From Limnothrix sp. FACHB-406 (lineage in GTDB: Bacteria > Cyanobacteriota > Cyanobacteriia > CACIAM-69d): a DNA stretch of 64,000 nt. The notes below the pieces were generated by a model. That model saw only the letters and a program-made list of their open reading frames with translations. It was not told the origin of the DNA and ran no database searches. Positions 29,654 to 38,320 of the stretch are shown in pieces (positions within the stretch are counted from its first letter, which is position 1; every line of letters begins with the position of its first letter). The stretch is taken from NCBI RefSeq assembly GCF_014698235.1, contig NZ_JACJSP010000003.1, positions 124,001-188,000 on the forward strand. The letters run 5' to 3'. The translations under genes and the position numbers were made by a program.

Positions 29654-30550
29654 TCAGACCACATCAAATTGTGCCACTTGACCAAAATTATGGCGTTCTT
29701 GGGCGGGCGCAATGAGCCATCGATCAATCGTTTCTGCAAACCCGATCGGGTCATTCAGAAAGGGCCAGTGATTGCCGGGAACCGTTTGCACCGTCAGCCG
29801 CTCGCAGAACTGATGGAAATCGCGAGTTTGCCAAGCAAATTGATTCAAGCCCTGTTCCGGCAAAATCAACAACGTGGGCAAGGAAACTGACTTTTGGAAG
29901 CCCGCAATTCCAAGCACATCTTCAAACACGCGATCGCGCGCCAGCAAATCTAGTTTGCTACCCCAAGTACCATCATCTTTCTGTTCCAGATTTGCCGCAA
30001 AGGCCGCCGCTTGCCAAGGATTCCACTCACGATATTGCTTGAGTTGTCGAGCACAGTCTTCCGCTGAAGTTTGATCCGGAAACGGGCCCGTTAGCTTCAA
30101 AAATGGCAGGGTTCGATACAAAATTGGGAAGCTTAAACGCAGCCAATCAGGCATTTTGCCAATAAAAAATGGATCAACAATGACTGCCTGCTGAAATCGC
30201 TGGGGCAGATCCTGCATCCAACGGGTGGCAACCTTACCCATCCAAGAGTGGCCCACCACCGTCACCCGAGACCAGCCCAGGTGATTACAAAGGGCTTCCA
30301 AGTCTTCAACGATTGCTTCAGTGGTGTAGGGGCGATCGCCCTTGCTGCTGTTCCCATGGCCGGGCAAATCCGGCGCAACCACGCCATAGCCTTTTTTGTC
30401 CAGCTCTTGGGCTGCTCCTTCCCAAACCGCCGCACAATCGCCCAGCCCGTGCAACAGCAGTAGCGGTCGATCGCTCAGATTTCCCCATTGCCAATAGGTC
30501 AGAAATTGATTCGATCGGCCAGGTAACCCCAACTGTTGTTGGTCATTCAT
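29654..30550 (-). CDS. Alpha/beta-fold hydrolase
   Basis: 298 residues. LLLHGLGDCAAVWEG near 33, nucleophile elbow VVGHSWMGKVATRW near 100, and the C-terminal His in VPGNHWPFLNDP near 265 are visible; the acid is probably in the TLLILPEQG region. No signal peptide. Family resemblance is to general esterase/lipase-like hydrolases; substrate unknown. It is a distinct branch from the hydrolase at 15541-16440, whose elbow is GNSIG. Single gene. Confidence 0.84.
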   Translation of the reverse strand: MNDQQQLGLPGRSNQFLTYWQWGNLSDRPLLLLHGLGDCAAVWEGAAQELDKKGYGVVAPDLPGHGNSSKGDRPYTTEAIVEDLEALCNHLGWSRVTVVGHSWMGKVATRWMQDLPQRFQQAVIVDPFFIGKMPDWLRLSFPILYRTLPFLKLTGPFPDQTSAEDCARQLKQYREWNPWQAAAFAANLEQKDDGTWGSKLDLLARDRVFEDVLGIAGFQKSVSLPTLLILPEQGLNQFAWQTRDFHQFCERLTVQTVPGNHWPFLNDPIGFAETIDRWLIAPAQERHNFGQVAQFDVV

Positions 30551-30664
30551 AATCAGACCCGCTGTAATAGCTTGTAGTGCAACTTGACAAGGAACTCGAT
30601 CACTTCAGCGTCACCTCAGCTCAGCATCACCTCAGTCCAATCATGGGTCTTGGGTCTTAAGCAT

Positions 30665-30706
30665 TTAGTCTTGAGCACTTAGTCTTGAGCACTTAGTCTT
30701 GAGCGC
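30665..30706. repeat. Tandem repeat, 14-bp unit, three full copies plus degenerate ones
   Basis: TTAGTCTTGAGCAC twice and TTAGTCTTGAGCGC, with degraded relatives from about 30640 to 30750. Confidence 0.88.
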
Positions 30707-31003
30707 CCAGCCTTAAGCACTTAATTCTGTGCCTAGTCTTGAGCAATTCCCCCAAGACTCTTTCCCAGACAATACCCAAGGGCTAACCCACCATTCCTGA
30801 TTGTTCTAAAATCCACCCTGGGTTCATTCTATCTAAAGACCTTCTATCTCAGAAATTTCCTTTAAGATCGATTGATCTTCAAGGCATTTGTGTTTTTTTG
30901 CTGGATTCTTAAAAGGTTAATGGCTCAGCCTCTTTCGCAAAACCATGGCCCCATGATTGCAGAAAAGATGTAGAGGTTGCCCCAGTGTTTTCCATGGAGC
31001 TAC

Positions 31004-31035
31004 AACGAAGCTTGAACGAAGCTTGAACGAAGCTT
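31004..31035. repeat. Tandem repeat, 11-bp unit, three copies
   Basis: AACGAAGCTTG in tandem, the third copy one base short. Confidence 0.88.
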
Positions 31036-31257
31036 TGTGGATAAAAAAGCACATTTTCTTCTCTAGCCTGCACCTAGGCTAACCTTTTAGAACAAAATTC
31101 TTGCGTTTCTTGGGGGGCTGAACGATCGGCAACTTCCTAGGATTCAGCGTTCGTCGTTTTGGGGCTAGCTTGCTGGTCAGGAGTGGACGGAGCGAATTTT
31201 TTTTTGTAGAGTCGGTGACGTTATGTCACGTTGACGGGCGCTAACGCTCCACCGCCC

Positions 31258-32520
31258 ATGCCGCCACGCACCTTGCACCGTCCTGCTTTGCCCCCAGCTC
31301 GATCGAACCACGGCTTCTCACTTTCCAAGCCTCCTTCCCTGCCCCTGACTGGCGAGGCTTTGGTGCGCAAGGCCCGATCGCCCCGGGCCCTCGCTCGCGC
31401 CCACTGGCAATTGGCGGCGATCGCGGGGTTATTTGGAGTGGGGCTGTTGTCAGCAGAGGCGATCGCCCCTTGGTGGCAGCGCCCCCAGCACACCGCCACC
31501 ACCAGCCTTGACGCGCCTCCCACCTCGCCCCCTGCCGAAATCATCGAGGACTCTCGGCGACAGATTGCCGAGTCGGCAGCGATCGTTCGTGGCCAAGCCG
31601 ACCCAAACTGGCAGCCGCAGATGCGCCCTGTTCAGCCCTTGAACGTGACGAACTATACTGCCCAAGCTCAACGCCAAAGCGCCAACGCGACTAGCTATTA
31701 CAGCAGCTATCAGAACAGTAATAGCTACACCAATTACCAAAATTCTTCAGACAATCGATTCAATTCTGCACAGCCAGCGGCCAACCGTCCTGCTAATCGG
31801 AACTCCCCAACCAATAGCCCAACTAATTCCAGCAATTTCAACAGCTATAGCAACTACAACAACAGCTACAGCAACGGTTACAACAACGGTAATCCTGTTC
31901 GTAATAATGGTAATAATTCCGGCAGCAATTACAACAGGAATATTAACCAGGTCAACTCCGTTGGGAACTATGCCGGGGGCTACAATCCCAACTATGTCAA
32001 TCCCTATGGCAACTCGGGACAAGGCAATCAATGGGATCGATCGGGCCGTCGCACCTCATGGCAACAGGGTTCATTTCCCGTCGAGAACTTCCAGACCTAT
32101 ACCTCGCCCTTTGGCTACCGTCGTCGGGGGGGCAGCGTGGAGTTTCACAAGGGCCTAGATCTGGCCGCCCCCAAAGGTAGCTATATTCGCAGTTGGTGGG
32201 CCGGCCGAGTCATCCGAGTGTCTGACGGTGGGCTGTGTGGCACGGCAATCACGATCCAGTCCGGCGCTTGGGAACACACCTACTGTCACATGATGGGGCG
32301 GGTGGCCACCTGGCAAGGTCGCCGCTATCTGAGCGATCCCGATGGGGGATTACGTATTTTCCAGGGGCAAACGGTGACCACGGGGATGCGGGTTGGGCGT
32401 GTGGGCATGACGGGCCGCACCACGGGGCCGCACCTGCATTGGGGTATTAAATACGGGAAAGATTGGATTGATCCGGCCTTGGTGTTGCGAGCAATGTATC
32501 AGCAACAGGCCAGGAACTAG
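31258..32520 (+). CDS. M23-family peptidase with an Asn/Ser/Tyr-rich domain
   Basis: About 420 residues. One hydrophobic helix near 50-70 (LAAIAGLFGVGLLSAEAI) suggests a signal anchor. Residues about 135-265 are low complexity, dominated by Asn, Ser and Tyr (SYYSSYQNSNSYTNYQN and similar). The C-terminal LytM/M23 domain carries the Zn site: His and Asp in FHKGLDLAAPKG and the HxH of TGPHLHWGIKYG. M23 enzymes cut peptidoglycan cross-bridges; it should act at the cell wall. ATG at 31258 was preferred to a TTG at 31231; neither has a clear Shine-Dalgarno. Confidence 0.85.
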   Translation: MPPRTLHRPALPPARSNHGFSLSKPPSLPLTGEALVRKARSPRALARAHWQLAAIAGLFGVGLLSAEAIAPWWQRPQHTATTSLDAPPTSPPAEIIEDSRRQIAESAAIVRGQADPNWQPQMRPVQPLNVTNYTAQAQRQSANATSYYSSYQNSNSYTNYQNSSDNRFNSAQPAANRPANRNSPTNSPTNSSNFNSYSNYNNSYSNGYNNGNPVRNNGNNSGSNYNRNINQVNSVGNYAGGYNPNYVNPYGNSGQGNQWDRSGRRTSWQQGSFPVENFQTYTSPFGYRRRGGSVEFHKGLDLAAPKGSYIRSWWAGRVIRVSDGGLCGTAITIQSGAWEHTYCHMMGRVATWQGRRYLSDPDGGLRIFQGQTVTTGMRVGRVGMTGRTTGPHLHWGIKYGKDWIDPALVLRAMYQQQARN

Positions 32521-32821
32521 CCGAAAATTTCGCAGTCTAGTCCAGAGTTCATCTAGCCCCAAAAGAGTCTACCTAGCCAAGAATGCGCAAACTCAAAAAT
32601 GCACTTCTAGGCTTCTATTTCCCTGAATTTGCCTTCCTGGATTTGTTTACCTGAATTTGGTGGGCACTGCCCCCCTACTAGCGTAGCTGCCTTAATTCGC
32701 TGGGTTAAATTATATGGCTGTTACCGCCACCAAATCGTTAGGCAGCAAGATGCTCAAGCCCCTTGTCCCCCACGATCTGCTAACGGTGGAATCAGGATTT
32801 TAGGCAATTTGACGGCAGGCC
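32521..32821. other. Intergenic region, nothing recognised
   Basis: Convergent gap between the M23 gene and a tiny minus-strand gene. No supported frame, hairpin with T tract or repeat. Confidence 0.4.
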
Positions 32822-32956
32822 CTAGCGCTTTTGGGGAGTTTTTTGGCGGCGGCGATCGCGCCACTCAGCGGCCGTTAGGTACACAATGCCGCCCGTAACC
32901 ACCACCATCAAGCCCATGGCCACGATCGATAAAACGGTTAAGGCCGAAGTTTCCAC
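32822..32956 (-). CDS. Tiny single-helix membrane protein, 44 residues
   Basis: GTG at 32956 with GAGG eight to ten bases upstream. One transmembrane helix (about 6-28, LTVLSIVAMGLMVVVTGGIV) followed by YLTAAEWRDRRRQKTPQKR. The VYLT-x2-EWRDRRR end is, as I recall, conserved in tiny cyanobacterial proteins, and Psb35-type photosystem II assembly factors are a possible relation that I cannot confirm. Downstream of petN on the same strand, but a terminator lies between. Confidence 0.6.
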   Translation of the reverse strand: METSALTVLSIVAMGLMVVVTGGIVYLTAAEWRDRRRQKTPQKR

Positions 32957-33012
32957 GGGAATCCTCACCAAAAATCAAAAATCAAGGGTCAAAAAACAAG
33001 ATAAAGCCACTT

Positions 33013-33057
33013 AAACAAAACTGTCGATCGAGGGTGTATGAATCAACCCGATCGACA
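33013..33057 (-). terminator. Rho-independent terminator of petN
   Basis: On the minus strand, stem TGTCGATCG ... CGATCGACA with a T-rich tail (GTTTTGTTT). Starts 74 bases past the petN stop. Confidence 0.75.
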
Positions 33058-33130
33058 ATCTTTATTGATCCCTGAAATGCATTCTTAAACATCGAGCTTC
33101 GGCAACAGACTTGGCCACAGCCCCGGGAAC

Positions 33131-33220
33131 TTAGAAGCCGTTGCGGCCCCAAATCACCATCGAAATCGAGAAGGTGAAAACCGTCAGCAAGCCAACCCAA
33201 CCGAGGGTGATGATATCCAT
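33131..33220 (-). CDS. petN: Cytochrome b6f complex subunit PetN
   Basis: 29 residues, the standard PetN length. The [18 protein letters not shown] start and the WGRNGF end match the family. It is a single-helix subunit needed for assembly of the cytochrome b6f complex in thylakoids. ATG at 33220; GGGGACGG lies about ten bases upstream. It is monocistronic, ended by the hairpin at 33013-33057. Together with petG at 25405 it shows that b6f small subunits are unlinked within this stretch. Confidence 0.96.
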   Translation of the reverse strand: MDIITLGWVGLLTVFTFSISMVIWGRNGF

Positions 33221-33245
33221 GATGTCCGTCCCCTATGCGTTTGCG

Positions 33246-34094
33246 TCAAAATTTTCCGCCTTTGATGGTATCACCCGCAGGCGATCGGGGACAGCCTTGG
33301 CGCGACACTTTGCCATCAGCCAGACGAGCACCGCAAAGGATCGCCTTTTCCAGATTGGTATCCGTCAGGTCTGCGCCGGTTAAGTCCGCGCCGCTGAAGT
33401 CTGTTTGGCGCAAGTCGGCTCCTCGCAAAATGCTGCCCCGCAGGTCGGCCTGGTTCAAGCGGGCATAGGTCAAAGAAGCACGGGTTAAGTCGGCTTGGGA
33501 GAGGTTGGCGCGGGTGAGGTTGCTGTCTCGCAAGTCCGCTTCGGTGAGTTCGGCCTGGTGCAGGATGCTGCCTTCGAGCGATGCGCTAACGATCGTGGCG
33601 CGGTTGAGGCGGGCTGCCTCCAAGTGGGCTTGGGCGAGGTTGGCTCCGCTGAGGTCGGCGTTGCTGAAGTTGGCATGGTCAGCACGCACCTGGGCAAAGC
33701 TGGCCCCAATTGCCCGGGCCCGGGTCAAGTTGGCCCGATCAAGCAAAGCCCCCTGTAAATCAGTCCCCACCAAATCCGTGTCGCCCAAGTAGGCATCGCT
33801 GAGGTTTACCCCCGCCAAGTTGGCATAGCTGAGATCGCAGTGGCGGCAAACGGTGTTCCGAAACAATCGCTGTAAATCCGTCAGGCTCTCGGCCCGTACC
33901 GGCAACGCCATTAACCCCCAACCCCACAACAACACCCCCACCATCAGCAACCCTCGCAGCACTTGGGTGGGGCGAACCCGCAACCACCCGGACCGATCGA
34001 TCCCGATCGCCCAGCAAGACAACGGGCGGCGATGATTGACCACGGGCCTCGAATCCGAGTCAGCGTTGGTCATTGGGGCTGAAATTAGCGGCAT
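33246..34094 (-). CDS. Pentapeptide-repeat protein
   Basis: 282 residues. A hydrophobic segment (about 42-65, VLRGLLMVGVLLWGWGLMAL) ending in PVRAES looks like a signal peptide with a signal peptidase site. Then LFRNTVCRHCDLSYANL and a run of A(D/N)LxX pentapeptides from about 90 to 265, forming a right-handed quadrilateral beta-helix. The C-x2-C at the repeat start is common in cyanobacterial members. Location likely periplasm or thylakoid lumen. Function of most such proteins is unknown. The start at 34094 is favoured by AAGGAACG just upstream. Confidence 0.88.
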   Translation of the reverse strand: MPLISAPMTNADSDSRPVVNHRRPLSCWAIGIDRSGWLRVRPTQVLRGLLMVGVLLWGWGLMALPVRAESLTDLQRLFRNTVCRHCDLSYANLAGVNLSDAYLGDTDLVGTDLQGALLDRANLTRARAIGASFAQVRADHANFSNADLSGANLAQAHLEAARLNRATIVSASLEGSILHQAELTEADLRDSNLTRANLSQADLTRASLTYARLNQADLRGSILRGADLRQTDFSGADLTGADLTDTNLEKAILCGARLADGKVSRQGCPRSPAGDTIKGGKF

Positions 34095-34133
34095 TCGTTC
34101 CTTGAACCTCGGTCTAAGACTGGTGGCTGCCCG

Positions 34134-35228
34134 CTAACGAGGGAGGCCGCGATAGCGTTGGTTGCGGTTGTGGTTGCGGCTATATTCCCGACCAAACACG
34201 AAGGTGGGCATATCGTCGCTGTGACCCATCACGATCAGCGTATCGCCCGGATAAAGTTGCGTCGATTGGGGTGGGTGAATGATGGTGTTGCCGTCCTTTT
34301 GCAGCAGGGCCACAACGATGAATGTGCCATGGCCACGCACTTCCACGTCCCCGATCGTCCGGCCATCCAAGGGGGATTGGGGACGCACGGGCACTTCGTC
34401 CAGCTTCACATCCAACCGCGACAGCATTTCGCTGAGGGTGGCTCGGCCCTTGTCTTCTTCCAAAAAATAGAGGGCAGAGGGGTGATTCAAAATTTGAGCA
34501 ATCCGCTCCGCCCCAATATTAGCTGGCAAAACCACTCGATCGGCCCCGGCCAGCTTCAGCTTGTTTTCGGTGCTGGCCGCTTCGCCCCGAGCCACGATCG
34601 TCATGTAGGGATTCATGCCCCGGGCGGTCAGGGTAATGAACACATTTTCCGCATCATCGGGCAACACCGTGGCCAGGGCCTTGGCCCGCTCAATGCCCGC
34701 CGCTCGCAAAACCGATTCATCGGTGGCGTTGCCTTCATAAACCAAATAGCCCAGATTGACACCCCGCTCCACCCGATCGGGATTGGAGTCAATCACCACG
34801 AAGGGCTGGCCCGTTTCCACCAGCTTGCGGGCCAATAGCCGACCAATGCGGCCCAACCCGCAAATGATCACATGATCTTTGAGGCGATCAATATCTCGAC
34901 TCATGCGCCTGGCCCCCAGTAGCCGATTCATTTCGCCCTCGGCCAGGGCTTGGAAGACCCCCCCTACAGTGTAGACCGCCGAAGAAGTGCCCGCGATAAT
35001 CACAAAAATCGTGAAGGCCCGCAAATGGGGGGTCATGGGGCCAATTTCCCCATAACCCACGCCAAAGACGGTGATGATGGTCATGTAGAAGGCATCAAGG
35101 AACCCCCAACCGGCGATCATGTAGCCCGTGACGGAGATGATGAGGGTGACTGCAAAGAACGCAGCCCCAATCCAAATTTTTTGGAACGGTCGTTGGTCGA
35201 TCGGACGAAAACGGCGACGTTCAGACAC
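34134..35228 (-). CDS. Two-helix potassium channel with RCK domain
   Basis: 364 residues. Two transmembrane helices (about 18-40 and 68-92) flank a pore loop with filter TVFGVGYGE near 53-61, close to the K+ signature. TrkA-N starts near 113 (HVIICGLGRIGRLLA) and TrkA-C covers about 245-345 (VRPQSPLDGRTIGD, LYPGDTLIVMGH). This is the MthK-like layout; nucleotide or Ca2+ binding at the RCK ring would gate K+ flow in the cytoplasmic membrane. It is 39 bases upstream of the pentapeptide gene on the same strand, so the two may be co-transcribed. Confidence 0.92.
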   Translation of the reverse strand: MSERRRFRPIDQRPFQKIWIGAAFFAVTLIISVTGYMIAGWGFLDAFYMTIITVFGVGYGEIGPMTPHLRAFTIFVIIAGTSSAVYTVGGVFQALAEGEMNRLLGARRMSRDIDRLKDHVIICGLGRIGRLLARKLVETGQPFVVIDSNPDRVERGVNLGYLVYEGNATDESVLRAAGIERAKALATVLPDDAENVFITLTARGMNPYMTIVARGEAASTENKLKLAGADRVVLPANIGAERIAQILNHPSALYFLEEDKGRATLSEMLSRLDVKLDEVPVRPQSPLDGRTIGDVEVRGHGTFIVVALLQKDGNTIIHPPQSTQLYPGDTLIVMGHSDDMPTFVFGREYSRNHNRNQRYRGLPR

Positions 35229-35350
35229 CTGGAAGGAGGGGGGAGAAAGGGGAGGAGGCTGAGCGATCGACCCGATCGCGATCGAGAATCAGCACCCGTG
35301 CATCGTAACGGCTAACAATCGCAGGGAAAAGAGTCTCAAATTCAGGAAAT

Positions 35351-35383
35351 TTTCAGACTACTTCCAGACTAATTTCAGACCAT
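35351..35383. repeat. Tandem repeat, 11-bp unit, three copies
   Basis: TTTCAGACTAC, TTCCAGACTAA and TTTCAGACCAT in register, just past the AddB-like stop and upstream of the RCK channel. Confidence 0.85.
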
Positions 35384-35429
35384 TCTGTGGCGGTTGCTCA
35401 GCTCATCGTAGGGCGAATTCCGCTTGTAA

Positions 35430-38255
35430 TCAGCCATCCTGGACACAACGACAGGCCGATGAGGCTTCACAAAACTGACAGGCTTTATATTCCCGATCGG
35501 GATCCACGGGATATTCCCCTGCGGCCAGGTGGTGGCGCAACCGTTGCACCAAGGCTCCCACCTCTGGGTTGTCACTGGTGAGCGATTGAGGCGAGACGAG
35601 TTTCGCTTCCCGCAGGCTGTAGTAATAGGCCTTGGCGACGGGGGTTTCGGGAGCCAGTTGGGCGGCGGCGCTGGCATAAACCAACAGTTGCACATCCAGG
35701 TTTGCTTGGCCGGTTTGGTCTTTGACTTTGGCTCCTTCAGCTTTGCCGGTTTTGTAATCAATCAGAACCAAGCCATCGGGGGACTGATCCACCCGATCGA
35801 TCATGCCCTTCACCTTCAGGCCCAGCCACTCCCCTTCAAAGGGCACTTCGCAATGGAGGATTGTGGACTCGGCAGGTAAAAAGGTGTCTTGCAAAATCAA
35901 CCACTGCAATTGGGCCAGGAGTTCTTGGCGCTGGGCTGTCCAAGTGAGGTGGCGCGGCAGTTGCAGTTCGGTGGCCGCTTCGGTCAGCCAGGTTTCGAGG
36001 GCCGCCAACCGTTGCTCAGGGTCATTGAAAACGGGCGCTTGCCGATCGCGCTGTTGTTCCCCCAGCTTTTGCAAAACGCGGTGGTAAAGGTTGCCTTTGC
36101 TGTTGCGGGGCAAGTCGGCTTCGGCTTCTTGGGGTTCTTGGAGCCGCAGAACGCGCCGCGCGAAGTATTTGAACGGACATTGCCCCAGATCGGTGATTTG
36201 GGAAGCGCTGAAGGTATGTCGATCGGGATCCATGGCGGCGAGGGAGCCCAGGAAACCGTGAAACGCCAAATCTTCCGGGCGATCGGGCTGGCCGCCGCGC
36301 AATCGTTGGCATTCCATCCGCCAAGCTCGCTCTAGCACTGGGCCGAAGGGATCCTGGGCCAGGTCTGCGGGGCGATCGGGGCGGGTTAAAAACCGCTGCC
36401 AACTGGCCAAAGGGCTGACATCGGGAACCGGCTCCGGCTCGGTGGGTTTGACTTGGGGATCGCGGAGCAGGGCGCTGGGGGATTGGGGTTGCTGGCCGTG
36501 CCACTGGGGATAGCTGAACACCAATTGCTCTTGGATGGTGGCAAAGGCGGCGCTGTTGTGGAGGCGTTCTTGATCCGCCAGTTCGGCAGTGCCAGCCATC
36601 GGAAACCCGGCTTGGGTGAGGGCGCGTCGATCGAACCAGTCGAGGGCTAGATCTGGGGCGATCGGGGCGGGCCACCAGCCTTCCACCATTCCCAGGGCAA
36701 ATCCGTAGCGATATTGGGCCCCAATCAGGCTGGCGGGGTTGTGCAATTCCACGCCCCCTCGGCCGGGGTGACGGGGCACGGAAATGAGGCTCAACAGTTC
36801 CCGCAATTCCTGGGCAAAGCTGGCCAGGGTTAAGGTTTCGTGGCTGGGACGGGCTAGCTCAATCAGGTGGTGATTCAGGCTGCTGAGGGCGTTGGCTTCA
36901 CTGGGCCAATGCTGTGCGCCCGATCGAATCTCCAGCGATCGGGCACAGTCCTGCACCCAACTCACCCACTGCTCACGGGTGGCACTGCGGCGGGCCGATT
37001 GGGCCGGTGGGGCCAAATCGGCAAGATCAAGGCCTGCATGAACCCAGGCCTTGGGGCGATCGGGGCGTAGGCGGCGGGCCGTTTCCCATTGACCTTCTAG
37101 GCGATCGCGCCCGATCGGGTGGCGCAATAATTGCACCGCTGGCTCATAGGCCCATTGTTGTTGGGCCGCTTCCAGCAGGCATTGCACCCAATGGCCCACC
37201 CGCGTTTGCGTGAGGGGCACGCCATACAGCAACCGCACCGGAACTTCAAATTCCTGCGCCACCTCCAACAGCTTGGGCCCGTAGCGTTGCTCATCGCGGG
37301 CAATCAGCACCATTTGGTTCGCCGGTACGCCTTGGTGAAGATGCTGTTTGACCTTGGCCAGAACCCAGCGCACCTCGTCCTCCAGGGTGGGAAAGGCGAG
37401 CGCCCGTTGCCAGGGTTGGCATTCGGTTGGGGAGGCTGTTGCCTCAGATTCCGCAGAGAATTCCGCAAAGAATTCCGCAGCCGATCGCACCGTCCAGCCC
37501 CGCTGTTCCCAGTCCGGCAGCAGACGATGCAAGGCCGGGTGGTCGGGCCACCAAAGGCAACTGCCGGGCCCCGCCAGGGCATCGATAAGGGCGATCGCAT
37601 CGGGAGCCAAATAGCCATAGCCCCACAGGCCCAACACCAGGGGATCCACTGCGCCCTGGGCGATCGCCTGGGCCGCCTGTCCATAAATTTGGGCCGCATC
37701 TAGTCGATCGGCTGGTCGATCGACAGCCCGCCGCTGCATGGATTGATCGCCCAGTTGTTGATCACCCAGTTGCTGATCGCTCAGTTGTTGATCATCCAGT
37801 TTCTGATCGCCCAATTTCTGATCGCCCGCTAATTGCAGTGCTTGCAAATAAGCCTGGGCGATGGTCACCAACCGCCGCGCCCGATCGCTCAAGGTAGGTT
37901 CCTGGGCCGCCATCGCCAGAGACCAGCCGTTGTGCAACATTTCCCGAATCACAGGGGCGATCGTATTGGCATATTGACCCGCTTCCACCTCAGGCCAAAC
38001 CTTCGCCACGGCTGATCGCAAAGCCCGCTGACGCATCAGCATCGGAGCCAGGTTGCCATCCAGTCGCAACCGCTTCAGGAGTTGATCGAGCGATTGGGCC
38101 TGCACCCCGATCGCCCGGGCCGCTTGCCGGGTAGGGGTCAGCACCCAATCAAAGGGGCCCCAAAGACCTTGGGCGATCGCCCGTTGCACCTGGGCGGCCT
38201 TGGCTCCCAGCCAGATTGTTCTTGGGGCGTTGATGCTCGATCGGTTCGCGGTCAT
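35430..38255 (-). CDS. AddB-like protein with a PD-(D/E)XK nuclease and Fe-S cluster site
   Basis: 941 residues. The C-terminal third is a RecB-type nuclease: KGMIDRVDQ and VLIDYKTGK give the catalytic Asp and Asp-x-Lys, followed by LDVQLLVYASAA. Cysteines in DLGQCPFKYFA and in CQFCEASSACR have the spacing of the AddB 4Fe-4S site. The N-terminal part looks like a degenerate helicase (no clear Walker A), as in AddB. AddAB-type proteins process double-strand breaks; no AddA/RecB helicase lies in the window. Residues about 141-171 are a DQxL-type repeat encoded by a 15-bp tandem repeat. Confidence 0.85.
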   Translation of the reverse strand: MTANRSSINAPRTIWLGAKAAQVQRAIAQGLWGPFDWVLTPTRQAARAIGVQAQSLDQLLKRLRLDGNLAPMLMRQRALRSAVAKVWPEVEAGQYANTIAPVIREMLHNGWSLAMAAQEPTLSDRARRLVTIAQAYLQALQLAGDQKLGDQKLDDQQLSDQQLGDQQLGDQSMQRRAVDRPADRLDAAQIYGQAAQAIAQGAVDPLVLGLWGYGYLAPDAIALIDALAGPGSCLWWPDHPALHRLLPDWEQRGWTVRSAAEFFAEFSAESEATASPTECQPWQRALAFPTLEDEVRWVLAKVKQHLHQGVPANQMVLIARDEQRYGPKLLEVAQEFEVPVRLLYGVPLTQTRVGHWVQCLLEAAQQQWAYEPAVQLLRHPIGRDRLEGQWETARRLRPDRPKAWVHAGLDLADLAPPAQSARRSATREQWVSWVQDCARSLEIRSGAQHWPSEANALSSLNHHLIELARPSHETLTLASFAQELRELLSLISVPRHPGRGGVELHNPASLIGAQYRYGFALGMVEGWWPAPIAPDLALDWFDRRALTQAGFPMAGTAELADQERLHNSAAFATIQEQLVFSYPQWHGQQPQSPSALLRDPQVKPTEPEPVPDVSPLASWQRFLTRPDRPADLAQDPFGPVLERAWRMECQRLRGGQPDRPEDLAFHGFLGSLAAMDPDRHTFSASQITDLGQCPFKYFARRVLRLQEPQEAEADLPRNSKGNLYHRVLQKLGEQQRDRQAPVFNDPEQRLAALETWLTEAATELQLPRHLTWTAQRQELLAQLQWLILQDTFLPAESTILHCEVPFEGEWLGLKVKGMIDRVDQSPDGLVLIDYKTGKAEGAKVKDQTGQANLDVQLLVYASAAAQLAPETPVAKAYYYSLREAKLVSPQSLTSDNPEVGALVQRLRHHLAAGEYPVDPDREYKACQFCEASSACRCVQDG
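37744..37833. repeat. In-frame tandem repeat, 15-bp unit, six copies, inside the AddB-like gene
   Basis: Units such as TGATCGCCCAGTTGT and TGATCACCCAGTTGC; being a multiple of three it encodes six LGDQQ-like pentapeptides on the minus strand without breaking the frame. Confidence 0.92.
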
Positions 38256-38320
38256 GGACAGTTGGGGATCCTGAAATTGGGCATCCTGCGGGCATGGGGG
38301 AAAGTGGTCGATCGCAAAGC

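Larger units (their letters stand above)
30551..31257. other. Intergenic region with two tandem repeats
   Basis: About 700 bases between diverging genes. Holds degenerate TCACCTCAG repeats near 30610-30635, the 14-bp repeat at 30665-30706, the 11-bp repeat at 31004-31035, and a GTGAC-N5-GTCAC inverted repeat at 31215-31229. No coding signal. Confidence 0.6.

Noticed and set aside
29457-31035. Repeat clusters as a possible CRISPR array
   Set aside because: Units are 11-14 bp and directly tandem without spacers, and no cas genes are present.
31215-31229. GTGAC-N5-GTCAC inverted repeat as a CRP-type site
   Set aside because: Spacing and flanking bases do not match TGTGA-N6-TCACA; kept only as an observation.
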